The notes: generated by a model not told the origin, from the sequence alone. 64,000 nucleotides of DNA from Alteraurantiacibacter aquimixticola (GCF_004965515.1 NZ_SSHH01000001.1:809280-873279), one strand, 5' to 3'; positions 54,317 through 62,469 are shown, counted from the stretch's first letter. A program made the numbers and translations.

Positions 54317-55699
54317 ATGGCGATGCGCATGTGGGAAGCTGAAAGACCGATCGCCGCCGTGATCCTCGCCGCGGGCAAGGGCACGAGGATGAAGAGCCAG
54401 CGGCACAAGGTGCTGCACGAAATCGGCGGCAAGCCGATGATCGAGCATTTGCTGGACCAGGTGGACCGGCTGGGTGCCGAACGCACGGTGGTGATCGTGG
54501 GTGAGGGGCGCGAGCAGGTGGAAGCCCGCCTCGGCACCCGCGTTTCCTATGCCGTGCAGGACCAGCAGCTGGGCACCGGCCATGCGGTGATGCAGGCGAA
54601 GGGTGCTCTCGACGGGTTCGAAGGCGATGTGCTGGTGATGTTCGGGGACGTCCCCTTCGTACGCGCCGAGACCATGATGGGCATGCTGAAACGCCTGCAT
54701 GGTGAGGACGCGCCCGCGGTCGTCGTGCTCGGCTTCAAGCCCTATGACCCGCTGCAATATGGCCGCGTGATCGCCCGCGACGGGCGGATCACCAAGATGG
54801 TCGAATTCAAGGATGCGACCGACGAAGAACGCTCCTGCCCGCTATGCAATTCCGGCCTGATGGCGGTGCGCAGCGACATGCTGTTCAAGCTCTTGGGCGA
54901 AATCGACAATGAGAATGCGCAGGGCGAATTCTACCTGCCCGACGTGGTGAATGTCGCCATTGCGTCCGATATTCCCACCGCCGTCACCGTTACTTCCGAC
55001 CCGGATGAGGTTGCCGGCATCAATAGCCGCGCCGAACTGGCCGATGCCGAGCGCCGCTTCCAGCAGGCCGCGCGCGCCAAGGCGATGGCGGAAGGCGCCA
55101 CGCTGGTCGCGCCCGAGACGGTCTTCTTCAGCCATGACACCGTGCTGGGGCAGGACGTGCTGGTGGAGCCGAACGTCGTCTTCGGCCCTGGCGTGACCGT
55201 GGCCGACAATGTCATCATCCATGCTTTCAGCCACCTCGAAGGTGCGTTGCTGAAGGAGCATGTCCAGATCGGCCCCTATGCCCGCCTGCGCCCCGGCGCG
55301 GTGCTGGAGGAAGGCTCCAAGATCGGCAATTTCGTCGAGATGAAGAACGCCGTTCTGGGCGAGGGGGCGAAGGCCAACCACCTAACCTATCTCGGCGATG
55401 CCACGGTGGGTGCAAATGCCAATATCGGCGCGGGGACGATCACCTGCAATTACGATGGCTATTTCAAGCACAAGACGGTGATCGGGCCGGGCGCCTTTAT
55501 CGGCTCCAATTCCGCGCTGATCGCGCCGGTGAAGATCGGCGCCGATGCGATCGTGGCGGCAGGCAGCGCGGTCAGCCGCGACGTCTCCGACGGGGAACTG
55601 CGCATGGTCCGCGCCGAGCAGCTGGTGAAGCCCGGCTGGGCGGACCGTTTCCACGATGCGATGAAGAAGAAGAAAGAACAGGAGCGCAAGGATGGCTGA
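54317..55699 (+). CDS. glmU: Bifunctional GlmU: UDP-GlcNAc pyrophosphorylase / GlcN-1-P acetyltransferase
   Basis: The 460-residue protein has the pyrophosphorylase motif VILAAGKGTRMKS (15-27) and an N-terminal Rossmann domain, then a C-terminal left-handed beta-helix with hexapeptide repeats (VVFGPGVTVADNVII, IGPYARLRPGAVL, IGAGTITCNYDG). It makes UDP-GlcNAc for peptidoglycan and LPS. The start could be ATG 54317 or the next ATG two codons on. It overlaps the next gene by eight bases. Confidence 0.96.
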   Translation: MAMRMWEAERPIAAVILAAGKGTRMKSQRHKVLHEIGGKPMIEHLLDQVDRLGAERTVVIVGEGREQVEARLGTRVSYAVQDQQLGTGHAVMQAKGALDGFEGDVLVMFGDVPFVRAETMMGMLKRLHGEDAPAVVVLGFKPYDPLQYGRVIARDGRITKMVEFKDATDEERSCPLCNSGLMAVRSDMLFKLLGEIDNENAQGEFYLPDVVNVAIASDIPTAVTVTSDPDEVAGINSRAELADAERRFQQAARAKAMAEGATLVAPETVFFSHDTVLGQDVLVEPNVVFGPGVTVADNVIIHAFSHLEGALLKEHVQIGPYARLRPGAVLEEGSKIGNFVEMKNAVLGEGAKANHLTYLGDATVGANANIGAGTITCNYDGYFKHKTVIGPGAFIGSNSALIAPVKIGADAIVAAGSAVSRDVSDGELRMVRAEQLVKPGWADRFHDAMKKKKEQERKDG

Positions 55700-56144
55700 C
55701 CGCACATTGGGTGAAAAGGAACTGGGCGCCATGCTGCAGGCCTCACGCGACTTCGCCTTCCAGCTGCTGGCGGAGAAGGGCAAGATCGTTCCTTTCGGTG
55801 CGCGCGCTGGCGAGAGCGGCGATATCGAATTCATGCGTGTTGCCGATGAGGAAAGCACCGATCCGCTGGACGAGGTCTATGATAGTACGCAGGCGGCCCT
55901 GGCCGAACAGGCGGGCGAGGGCGCGATCATCGCCGCCACCAGCGTCGCCCATGTCGCGGTGGAAGGCGGCATTGGCGAGGAAGGTTTCGATCGCGCGATC
56001 CGCATCCATGTCGAATCGGACGGCTTCAGTCGCATGATCTTTGCCCCCTATCGCGTGGTGCAGGGGGAGCAGAAAGGCACCGCCACCATTGAGCCGGGCA
56101 AGATGGTGGCGCAAGAGGCGGAAGGCGTCGTCTTCGCCGCCTGA
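55692..56144 (+). CDS. Conserved protein of unknown function between glmU and glmS
   Basis: The 150-residue protein is cytoplasmic (no signal or membrane segment). It reads as an alpha-beta domain: helix ASRDFAFQLLAEKGKIVPFG, acidic linker DEESTDPLDEV, strand-rich IIAATSVAHVAVEGG and HVESDGFSRMIFAPYRVVQ. It shares eight bases with the end of glmU, so it is coupled. I do not recognise a named family. Its constant neighbours suggest a possible role near amino-sugar metabolism, but that is only contextual. Confidence 0.78.
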   Translation: MADRTLGEKELGAMLQASRDFAFQLLAEKGKIVPFGARAGESGDIEFMRVADEESTDPLDEVYDSTQAALAEQAGEGAIIAATSVAHVAVEGGIGEEGFDRAIRIHVESDGFSRMIFAPYRVVQGEQKGTATIEPGKMVAQEAEGVVFAA

Positions 56145-56272
56145 GCGCCTTCCCTATCGTTTAAAGCAAGGGTTCACATGCCGCTTGGCATGGGGACGAT
56201 CCGGCGCTTACATCGTCGCCAGTAACCAGTTGGCCGCCGGACCGGCGGCAGATCGCAGGGGCATAAGCATCA

Positions 56273-58096
56273 ATGTGCGGAATTATCGGTATCGTCGGCA
56301 AGGAAGCGGTCGCAGCGCGCCTGGTCGATAGCCTCAAGCGCATGGAATATCGCGGTTATGACAGTGCCGGGATCTGCGTGATCGAGGATGGTGAGCTGGT
56401 CCGCCGCCGTGCCGAGGGCAAGCTCTCCAACCTCGTGGCGGAACTGGCGTCCAATCCGGCGGACGGGATGGTCGGCATCGCCCACACGCGCTGGGCCACC
56501 CATGGCGCGCCCACCACGCAGAACGCCCATCCGCATGCGACAGACAAGGTCGCGGTCGTGCATAACGGCATTATCGAGAACTTCGCTCCGCTTCGGGCCG
56601 AGCTGCAGGCGCGTGGCCGCGTGTTCCAGAGCCAGACCGATACCGAGGTCGTTGCGCATCTCGTCTCCGAACTTATCGAGGCGGGCAAGTCGCCGGAGGA
56701 AGCCGTGGGCGAGGTACTGCCGCAGCTGCGCGGGGCCTTCGCGCTCGCCATCGCCTTCCGCGATCATCCCGGCCTGCTGGTCGGCGCGCGCCTCGGCTCG
56801 CCGCTGGTGGTCGGTATCGGCGAGGGCGAGACCTATCTCGGCTCGGATGCGCTGGCGCTCGCCGCGCTCACCCAGAAGATCGCCTATCTCGACGAGGGCG
56901 ACTGGGTGGTGATCGACAAGGACGGACCGCGAATCTTCGACCGCGATAACAACCCGGTTACCCGCGAGGTCACGACATCGGGCGCGAGCGCGGCGATGGT
57001 GGAGAAGGGCAATTTCCACCACTTCATGCAGAAGGAGATCTTCGAGCAGCCGACCGTGGTGGCGCAGACATTGCGCAGCTATCTCCGCCCGCTGGAACGC
57101 AAGGTGGCCCTGCCGCAGATCGATTTCGACATTTCCGCCGTCGACCGCATCACCATCGTTGCCTGCGGCACCAGCTATTATGCCGCGATGGTCGCGAAAT
57201 ACTGGTTCGAAAGCTTTGCCCGCGTACCGGTGGACATCGATTTCGCCAGCGAGTTCCGATACCGCGAACCGATCCTGACCAAGGGCGGGCTGGCGCTGTT
57301 CATCTCGCAGAGCGGGGAGACGGCAGACACGCTGGCGGCGCTGCGCCACTGCAAGGCGGAAGGCCAGACCATCGCCGTGGTCGTCAACGTGCCCACCAGC
57401 ACCATGGCGCGCGAGGCGGACCTGCTGCTGCCCACGCATGCCGGGCCGGAGATCGGCGTCGCCTCCACCAAGGCCTTCACTTGCCAGCTCGCGGTTCTCG
57501 CCGCGTTGGCCGCTCATTTCGCGGTGAAGAAAGGGCGGATGAGCGCTGAGGAAGAGGCGCAGATCGTCGATCACCTGCTCGAAGCGCCCGCCGCTCTCAA
57601 CGCCGCGCTCGACCATGATGAGGATATCAAGGCGATGGCCCCGCTGGTCGCGCCTGCGCGTGACGTGCTCTACCTGGGGCGCGGACCGGACTTCCCGCTG
57701 GCGCTGGAAGGCGCACTGAAGCTCAAGGAAATCAGCTACATTCACGCAGAGGGCTATGCCTCGGGCGAAATGAAGCACGGCCCCATCGCGCTGATCGACG
57801 AGCACGTGCCGGTGATCGTGCTGGCGCCGAGTGGCCCGCTGTTTGAAAAGACCGTCTCCAACATGCAGGAAGTCGCCGCGCGCGGCGGGCGCATCGTGCT
57901 GATCTCCGACGCTGAAGGGCTGGCGGAAGCAGGCGAGGGCTGCATGGCCACGATCGAGATGCCCAAGGTCCACCCGCTGATTGCACCGCTGGTTTATGCC
58001 GTGCCGGTGCAACTGCTCGCCTATCACGTCGCCTGCGTCAAAGGCACCGATGTCGACCAGCCGCGCAACCTCGCGAAATCGGTGACCGTCGAATAG
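56273..58096 (+). CDS. glmS: Glucosamine--fructose-6-phosphate aminotransferase
   Basis: The 607-residue protein begins MCGIIGIVG, with Cys 2 as the glutaminase nucleophile, and has an N-terminal glutaminase domain (ARVTHRWAT-type segment: HTRWATHGAPT) and two SIS domains (ACGTSYYAA, ISQSGETADTLAAL). It makes glucosamine-6-phosphate. The 5' leader (56145-56272) carries a hairpin CATGCC-GCTT-GGCATG (56178-56193) and GCCGCCGG-A-CCGGCGGC (56233-56249), but no glmS-ribozyme core was recognised. Confidence 0.97.
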   Translation: MCGIIGIVGKEAVAARLVDSLKRMEYRGYDSAGICVIEDGELVRRRAEGKLSNLVAELASNPADGMVGIAHTRWATHGAPTTQNAHPHATDKVAVVHNGIIENFAPLRAELQARGRVFQSQTDTEVVAHLVSELIEAGKSPEEAVGEVLPQLRGAFALAIAFRDHPGLLVGARLGSPLVVGIGEGETYLGSDALALAALTQKIAYLDEGDWVVIDKDGPRIFDRDNNPVTREVTTSGASAAMVEKGNFHHFMQKEIFEQPTVVAQTLRSYLRPLERKVALPQIDFDISAVDRITIVACGTSYYAAMVAKYWFESFARVPVDIDFASEFRYREPILTKGGLALFISQSGETADTLAALRHCKAEGQTIAVVVNVPTSTMAREADLLLPTHAGPEIGVASTKAFTCQLAVLAALAAHFAVKKGRMSAEEEAQIVDHLLEAPAALNAALDHDEDIKAMAPLVAPARDVLYLGRGPDFPLALEGALKLKEISYIHAEGYASGEMKHGPIALIDEHVPVIVLAPSGPLFEKTVSNMQEVAARGGRIVLISDAEGLAEAGEGCMATIEMPKVHPLIAPLVYAVPVQLLAYHVACVKGTDVDQPRNLAKSVTVE

Positions 58097-58391
58097 GGCG
58101 CAGTCTGCGATTTACAGTGTAGGAAGACAAAAGAGTTTTTCCATTTACAAAAAAGAAGTTCCGTTTTCGCTTTGGTTACAAAAAAGAAATTCCAAAAATT
58201 TTTTGCGTGTATGCCGCGGAAATCCTAGGATTTCTTGGGGTTTTGGCGATTTTGGCCCGGCGAAAATCATGCTTACCTAAAGGTTAAATTCTTCTCATTT
58301 GAGCTCATATTGTCGGTGATCCCGATGCTGTTCAGCTGAGCCAGCAGGATCCACGGCGTGGGGGCTACCGGCTTGCCTTGGCGGAACCGGG
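58097..58391. other. AT-richer intergenic gap between glmS and the nif edge
   Basis: This 295-bp gap is richer in A and T than its surroundings. It holds two 18-bp direct repeats of TTACAAAAAAGAARTTCC (58145-58162 and 58176-58193) and a perfect 16-bp palindrome GAAATCCTAGGATTTC (58219-58234). No gene, promoter or RNA was identified. Confidence 0.7.
58145..58193. repeat. Two 18-bp direct repeats
   Basis: TTACAAAAAAGAAGTTCC (58145-58162) and TTACAAAAAAGAAATTCC (58176-58193) differ at one base and start 31 bases apart. They could be protein-binding sites or remnants of an insertion or deletion at the cluster boundary. Confidence 0.75.
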
Positions 58392-58871
58392 TCAGGTCGT
58401 CGCCGGGCTGCCGGCTCCGTTCTTGCGGGCTGAAATCCAGCGCTGGAGTTCCGCGACGTGGCCCTGTTCTTCTTCGACGAATTCCGTGGCCAGCGCGATG
58501 ATCTCGGGATCCTCGGTCTTGGCGAGGACCCCGGAGTAGTAGTCGAGACCCGCCATTTCGGCATCGAGTGCCGCAAGCAGGGCCTCCTCGGCGGAGATCA
58601 GCGGATCGGCCGTCCAGATCGCCGCGGCTTCGGGACTCTCGCTGTCGGGCCAGTTGAAGTCCTCGGGGGCCTTCTTTGGCACATCGCGAAATCCCGCACG
58701 TTCCTGGGCATCGGCAAGATGCATGCGCGAATAGTCGGCCAGCCGACGAAACAGCTTGCTGACTTCGACATTACCGCCGGTCTCCATCGCATCGGCGAGT
58801 TGTCCGAAACGGTCGGCCGCCTCGCGTTCGAGCTGGATCGCATGGGCTAGGAATTCTTCGACGTTTTCCAT
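58392..58871 (-). CDS. Ferritin-like protein (rubrerythrin-type four-helix), nif-linked
   Basis: The 159-residue protein is a four-helix ferritin-like domain with Glu in helix 1 (IQLEREAADRF), His in helix 2 (YSRMHL), Glu in helix 3 and ExxH in helix 4 (EEEQGHVAEL). The helix-2 ExxH is replaced by SxxH. It is clearly a paralogue of the C-terminal half of the upstream gene product. ATG 58871 follows AGGAAAGGA, 13 bp after that gene. It is in the NifA-dependent minus-strand unit, so it probably protects or feeds iron to nitrogenase, but this is inference. Confidence 0.82.
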   Translation of the reverse strand: MENVEEFLAHAIQLEREAADRFGQLADAMETGGNVEVSKLFRRLADYSRMHLADAQERAGFRDVPKKAPEDFNWPDSESPEAAAIWTADPLISAEEALLAALDAEMAGLDYYSGVLAKTEDPEIIALATEFVEEEQGHVAELQRWISARKNGAGSPATT

Positions 58872-58884
58872 CCGCGTCCTTTCC

Positions 58885-59796
58885 TCAGGCATCAACGGTC
58901 GGGTTGCTTTGAATCCATTCCTCGCGCGTGACCGAGGCTTCGAGGATTTTCAGGTGCTCCGCTTCCTCCTGCACGAACAGCTTGGCCATGGCCTTGACCT
59001 CCGGCTCGTGGGTGGTTTCGGCAATGGCGAGGTAGAAGTCATAGCCGCGCCTTTCGCCGATCAGCGCAGCCTTCAGCGCATCGATCTTCGACAGTGCGGC
59101 ATCGCCTGCCATCAGCGATGTCTGTTCGGGCGTCGCCTGATCGGGCCAGACGTAATCGGGCGGCACGACGACATCGGCCTTGATCTCCTTCGCCCGTTCC
59201 TGCGCTTCCTTGAGGTGCTGGCGGGAAAAGCCGGCCAGCTGGTAGAAAAGCTTGGCGACTTCGTCATTGCCGCAAGCCTTCATCTGTTCGGCAAGGTCGT
59301 AGAAATGCGTCGCCGCATCTTCCTCGATCTTGACCGCATAGCCAAGGAACTCGTCGAGCGAATTGACCTTGATGCCGCCTGTGAAATGTCGGGCCGCATG
59401 AGTGATGTGCGGGCGCTGGGCAGGCAGCGTTTCGTCGCCCTCGAAGGTCACCATGATATCCTCGTTGCGGACGAAGCACTGGCAGGCGAGGCGGTAGCGT
59501 GGCGGCATGTCGTTCACCTCGGCCTCGTAAATCTCATCCTTGGTGATCTTGCCGAGCTGCTTGAGCGTTTCCTTTTCCTCCTCGGTCAGGGCGATGCCGT
59601 ATTTGCTGTATTTGGTCGGCGCATCGAGATGCGTGACCTCGACGACGCAGGATCCGCAATTGCCGTCCTGACAATCGAACGGGATAGGGACCTTGTTCTG
59701 CTGGGCGACGGCAAGGATCGTCCCGCGATCGCCCGCAACGGCATAGACCGTGATGTCGCGCGCCATGCGGGGCGAGGAAAAGGTTACATTCGCCAT
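58885..59796 (-). CDS. 2Fe-2S ferredoxin fused to a ferritin-like domain, nif-linked
   Basis: The 303-residue protein has an N-terminal plant-type 2Fe-2S ferredoxin: Cys 42, 47 and 50 (CQDGNCGSC) and Cys 105 or 107 (RLACQCF). Residues about 145-300 form a four-helix ferritin-like domain with IEEDAATHF, FSRQHL and EEAEHLKIL, again with Ser for the usual helix-2 Glu. The fusion suggests that electron transfer is coupled to iron or oxygen handling. It is expressed from the sigma-54 promoter at 59852-59866. Similar fusions occur in nif clusters as I recall, but no biochemical role is known to me. Confidence 0.87.
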   Translation of the reverse strand: MANVTFSSPRMARDITVYAVAGDRGTILAVAQQNKVPIPFDCQDGNCGSCVVEVTHLDAPTKYSKYGIALTEEEKETLKQLGKITKDEIYEAEVNDMPPRYRLACQCFVRNEDIMVTFEGDETLPAQRPHITHAARHFTGGIKVNSLDEFLGYAVKIEEDAATHFYDLAEQMKACGNDEVAKLFYQLAGFSRQHLKEAQERAKEIKADVVVPPDYVWPDQATPEQTSLMAGDAALSKIDALKAALIGERRGYDFYLAIAETTHEPEVKAMAKLFVQEEAEHLKILEASVTREEWIQSNPTVDA

Positions 59797-59851
59797 ATGG
59801 GCCTCCGGCTTTGGGGGAGCATTCGCCCGCCTGTTTCGGCAGTCTCCTGAC

Positions 59852-59866
59852 GCAATCCCCGTGCCA
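59852..59866 (-). promoter_or_regulatory. Sigma-54 promoter for the ferredoxin-ferritin unit
   Basis: On the minus strand the element reads TGGCACG-GGGA-TTGC, a very close match to the -24/-12 consensus, with exactly ten bases between GG and GC. It lies 56-70 bases before ATG 59796. The nearest NifA sites are 113-150 bp upstream, the usual distance. Confidence 0.9.
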
Positions 59867-59978
59867 GACGGATGCGTCTCGCCGGTAAAATCGGCCCCAT
59901 CCTCCTCAAGTCACTGAAAAGGCGCGGCAGGGGAGGGGCAGGGCGCGCCCGCTCCCTCTCTTGCTGCCGGGGCGGTCT

Positions 59979-60015
59979 TGTCGCAGCGCCGACAAGGAAT
60001 GTCGGGGGCGCGACA
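59979..60015. promoter_or_regulatory. Two tandem NifA upstream activator sites
   Basis: TGT-N10-ACA occurs at 59979-59994 (TGTCGCAGCGCCGACA) and 60000-60015 (TGTCGGGGGCGCGACA). Their centres are 21 bp apart, two helical turns, so dimers would sit on the same face. They lie between the divergent sigma-54 promoters and can serve both. Confidence 0.88.
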
Positions 60016-60057
60016 TGGGGGGCTGCGAAAAACCGCGCAATTCCGCGGGTCTGCCGT

Positions 60058-60075
60058 CTGGCATGGTTCCTGCTT
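60058..60075 (+). promoter_or_regulatory. Sigma-54 promoter for the fdxN unit
   Basis: TGGCATGGTTCCTGC has GG (60060-60061) and GC (60072-60073) separated by ten bases, a fair match to the -24/-12 consensus. It is about 70 bases before ATG 60143 and 45-80 bases downstream of the NifA sites, closer than usual. Confidence 0.75.
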
Positions 60076-60142
60076 CGATTGGCCTGTCGAGCCCGCCACT
60101 AGCGCCGGGCGCTGTGGCACGCCAATCGCAGGAGTCTCGCCA

Positions 60143-60337
60143 ATGGCTTACAAGATCATCGCATCGCAATGCACGGGCTGCAGCGCCTGTGAATTCGAAT
60201 GCCCCAATGCCGCGATCTCTATGAAGGGGGAGACCTTCATCATCGATCCCAACAAGTGCACCGAATGCGAAGGGTCCTATGACCACCCGCAATGCGACAC
60301 GGTGTGCCCGGTCCCGCAAACCTGCGTGCCAGCTTGA
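60143..60337 (+). CDS. fdxN: 2[4Fe-4S] ferredoxin, FdxN type
   Basis: The 64-residue protein has Cys at 10, 13, 16, 20 and at 39, 42, 51, 55 (CxxCxxCxxxC and CxxCx8CxxxC), the bacterial-type nif ferredoxin pattern with the longer insert in the second cluster, plus Cys 61. FdxN supplies low-potential electrons for nitrogenase or its cofactor assembly (NifB). AGGAG precedes ATG 60143. First gene of the plus-strand NifA unit. Confidence 0.93.
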   Translation: MAYKIIASQCTGCSACEFECPNAAISMKGETFIIDPNKCTECEGSYDHPQCDTVCPVPQTCVPA

Positions 60338-61245
60338 GCATCGGCAGCCTCGCCCCGCCTGCCGTGATTGCAGAGGACGATTTCGGCCCCGACGATTTTG
60401 GGCAGGCGATCGACTGGAAGGGCAGCCCGGTGAAATGCCGGGAATGCGACCACCAGGCGATCAACGCCATGGGCTTGTGCGCCAAGGGCAAGGCCTGCAT
60501 CCGTGACCGTCGTGCCCGCCGTGTGGAACGCTTCCTGCAGGAAAATCCCGGCCTGGCCGACCAGTATCTCGACCACCCCTATTTCGAAGTACGGGCAGGG
60601 GCTGCTCGCCATGCCAACCTGTTCCTGCTGCCGCCGCTGCTGAAGGATCCGGAAGCCGAAGTCAGGGCCATGGCCACGCTGCGGCTGCCAGAGGAGAAGA
60701 TCAGGAAAATGATCGAAGACGAGGATGTCGATGTTAGGATCGCCGCCGCTTCCCGCCTGCAGGGACGCGACCTGCTACCTGCCATGGGGGACAACGAATA
60801 CATGGTGCGGATCACCGCCGTTCGGCGGATGCCGCCCGAATTGCTCCCGCTGGTGCGTCACGATCCCGATGCGGAAGTGCGCGCATGGGTCGCCCGGCGG
60901 ATCGACAAGCCGGCATTGCCCGATATGGGCTTCGATCCCGATCCATCGGTCCGCCGCATTGTCGCCGAGCGCCTGCCGCTCCCCCAATTGGCCATGCTGA
61001 TCGCCGACAGCGACGCAGGCGTGCGCCTGATCGTTGCCGAACGCATCGCTGAAGAGGAACTGGAGCCGCTGCTCGACGATCCGGAGGAGCCGATCCGCGA
61101 TATCGCGCGCCAGCGGATCGGCCAGGTCGAGAGCCTGCATTACCTGCTCGAACCCGGCAGGCGCGTGGTCGCTTTCCCGGCGCCCGACGCCGATGCCGAA
61201 GCGCCCTCGCGATCCCCCAATCCCGACGAGGAGACCAACCCGTGA
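60334..61245 (+). CDS. 4Fe-4S-binding leucine-rich-variant (LRV) repeat protein
   Basis: The 303-residue protein has four Cys near the N-terminus (35, 38, 49, 55: [14 protein letters not shown]) that fit a 4Fe-4S cluster, followed by LRV repeats of about 24 residues ([58 protein letters not shown] and others). This matches the LRV protein first described in the Azotobacter vinelandii nif region. Function is unknown. The start is taken at TTG 60334 sharing TTGA with fdxN; an ATG at 60292 is an alternative with a long overlap. Confidence 0.9.
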   Translation: MSIGSLAPPAVIAEDDFGPDDFGQAIDWKGSPVKCRECDHQAINAMGLCAKGKACIRDRRARRVERFLQENPGLADQYLDHPYFEVRAGAARHANLFLLPPLLKDPEAEVRAMATLRLPEEKIRKMIEDEDVDVRIAAASRLQGRDLLPAMGDNEYMVRITAVRRMPPELLPLVRHDPDAEVRAWVARRIDKPALPDMGFDPDPSVRRIVAERLPLPQLAMLIADSDAGVRLIVAERIAEEELEPLLDDPEEPIRDIARQRIGQVESLHYLLEPGRRVVAFPAPDADAEAPSRSPNPDEETNP

Positions 61246-61454
61246 AGATCATGTTGCGCAGGGCCGAAGGCGTCCTGTCCGCCTATGTCCCCAAGAAGGA
61301 CCTCGAGGAACCGGTCGCCGAACAGGAGCATGAAGGCCTGTGGGGCGGGTGGATAAGGCTGGCCAATGGCTGGGTCCTCGACCTGCCGGACATGGCTGAG
61401 GACACTTCGCTGCCGATCACGGTCAATGCGCGCAAGCGCAGCGAGGTGGAGTGA
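61242..61454 (+). CDS. nifT: NifT/FixU family protein
   Basis: The 70-residue protein begins [21 protein letters not shown] and continues with GGWIRLANGWVLDLPDM, the NifT (FixU) pattern. NifT occurs in nif clusters but deletion often has little effect and its role is unclear. The start is GTG 61242, coupled to the LRV gene by GTGA. Confidence 0.93.
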   Translation: MKIMLRRAEGVLSAYVPKKDLEEPVAEQEHEGLWGGWIRLANGWVLDLPDMAEDTSLPITVNARKRSEVE

Positions 61455-61459
61455 TCGCG

Positions 61460-62305
61460 ATGACTGCCGCCATACTCGACAATCCGGCCGAGGTCCTAGC
61501 CGATCTGGCCACGAGATTGCGCGCGGGCGAGGTCGTTCCCTACCTCGGTCCGGGCATTTCGGAACTGGCGGAGACGCCGACGCCGATGACCACCGCTGCC
61601 TTGGCCGATTTTCTCGGCAGCAAGGTGCGGCTCCCGGCGCGCGCGATCGGCAATGTCTGGGCGGCGGCGCAATATATCGAGAGTTACCGCCACCGGCAGA
61701 CGGTGACCGCGCTGATGCAGGAGGCCTTCGCAACGCCGGTTGAGCCATCGCCGCTGCATCGCTGGCTGGCCGAACTGGCGCCGCCGCTGGTGGTCGACAG
61801 CTGGTATGCCGGGGAAATGCGCCGCGCCCTTTCCGGCCGTGAGGGCTGGGTCGAGGTGCAGGGCACGCATCGCGCGGTGATCACCGATCCTGCCTGGTAC
61901 CGCTTCTACATGCCCGACGGTACGGAGTGTGAAGAGGCGGAGGCTGAAGGAACGGACACCTTGCTCTATACGCCGCATGGCAGCATCGCGCCCGCGGGCA
62001 ATTTCCTCATTTCCGATGCGGACTATGTCGAAGTCCTGACCGAGATCGATATCCAGACGCCGATCCCGGAAGAGGTCCGCCGCCGCCGCACCGGCAAAAG
62101 CTTCCTGTTCCTGGGCTGCCATTTCGACGACCAGCTGCTGCGCACTTATGCGCGCCAGGTGATGAAGCGTTCGGGCGGCGCGCACTACGCCGTGGTCGAG
62201 GTCGACGGGCTGACGCGCAACGAGTGCCGCTTCTTGGAGGAGCAGGAGATTACCGCCATCGACATGCCTCTCGACCGGGCGATCGCCATGCTGCTGGACG
62301 GCTAG
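61460..62305 (+). CDS. SIR2-like protein in the nif operon
   Basis: The 281-residue product has an N-terminal SIR2-like Rossmann opening (RLRAGEVVPYLGPGIS) and a C-terminal region with KSFLFLGCHFDDQLLRTYARQV and HYAVVEVDGLTRNE, as in the SIR2_2 family. Classic deacetylase zinc Cys pairs are not obvious. ATG 61460 has GGAG eight bases upstream; GTG 61451, sharing GTGA with nifT, is an alternative and adds three residues. Placement in a NifA operon suggests a nitrogenase-related role, not defence. Confidence 0.82.
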   Translation: MTAAILDNPAEVLADLATRLRAGEVVPYLGPGISELAETPTPMTTAALADFLGSKVRLPARAIGNVWAAAQYIESYRHRQTVTALMQEAFATPVEPSPLHRWLAELAPPLVVDSWYAGEMRRALSGREGWVEVQGTHRAVITDPAWYRFYMPDGTECEEAEAEGTDTLLYTPHGSIAPAGNFLISDADYVEVLTEIDIQTPIPEEVRRRRTGKSFLFLGCHFDDQLLRTYARQVMKRSGGAHYAVVEVDGLTRNECRFLEEQEITAIDMPLDRAIAMLLDG

Positions 62306-62338
62306 CTGCGATCAAGTTCAGCCCGGTCGAAATCCCTT

Positions 62339-62368
62339 GCGCCGCTGTAACCCAGCGGCGCTTTTTTT
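62339..62368 (+). terminator. Intrinsic terminator after the fdxN-nifT-SIR2 unit
   Basis: GCGCCGCTG (62339-62347) pairs with CAGCGGCGC (62353-62361) around TAACC, followed by T7. It separates this unit from nifB. Confidence 0.95.
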
Positions 62369-62371
62369 GGA

Positions 62372-62387
62372 TGTCGCCTTCGCGACA
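62372..62387. promoter_or_regulatory. NifA upstream activator site for nifB
   Basis: TGT-CGCCTTCGCG-ACA is a perfect TGT-N10-ACA, about 85 bp upstream of the nifB sigma-54 element, the usual distance. Confidence 0.9.
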
Positions 62388-62469
62388 TTGACGGACATCG
62401 CACATCTGGTTGCGACAATCCTGCGGCCAATTGCGTAGAACAATCACTGTATTTCATATATTTACCGCT

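Noticed and set aside
56145-56272. Possible glmS ribozyme in the leader of glmS
   Set aside because: Hairpins are present but no ribozyme core was recognised, and this ribozyme is known from Firmicutes and relatives, not alphaproteobacteria.
58219-58234. GAAATCCTAGGATTTC as a bidirectional terminator
   Set aside because: The palindrome has no loop room for a stable hairpin and no clear T-tract; left as a feature of the intergenic gap.
61460-62305. Anti-phage defence by the SIR2-like gene
   Set aside because: It lies in a NifA-type operon with fdxN and nifT, without any partner seen in SIR2 defence systems.
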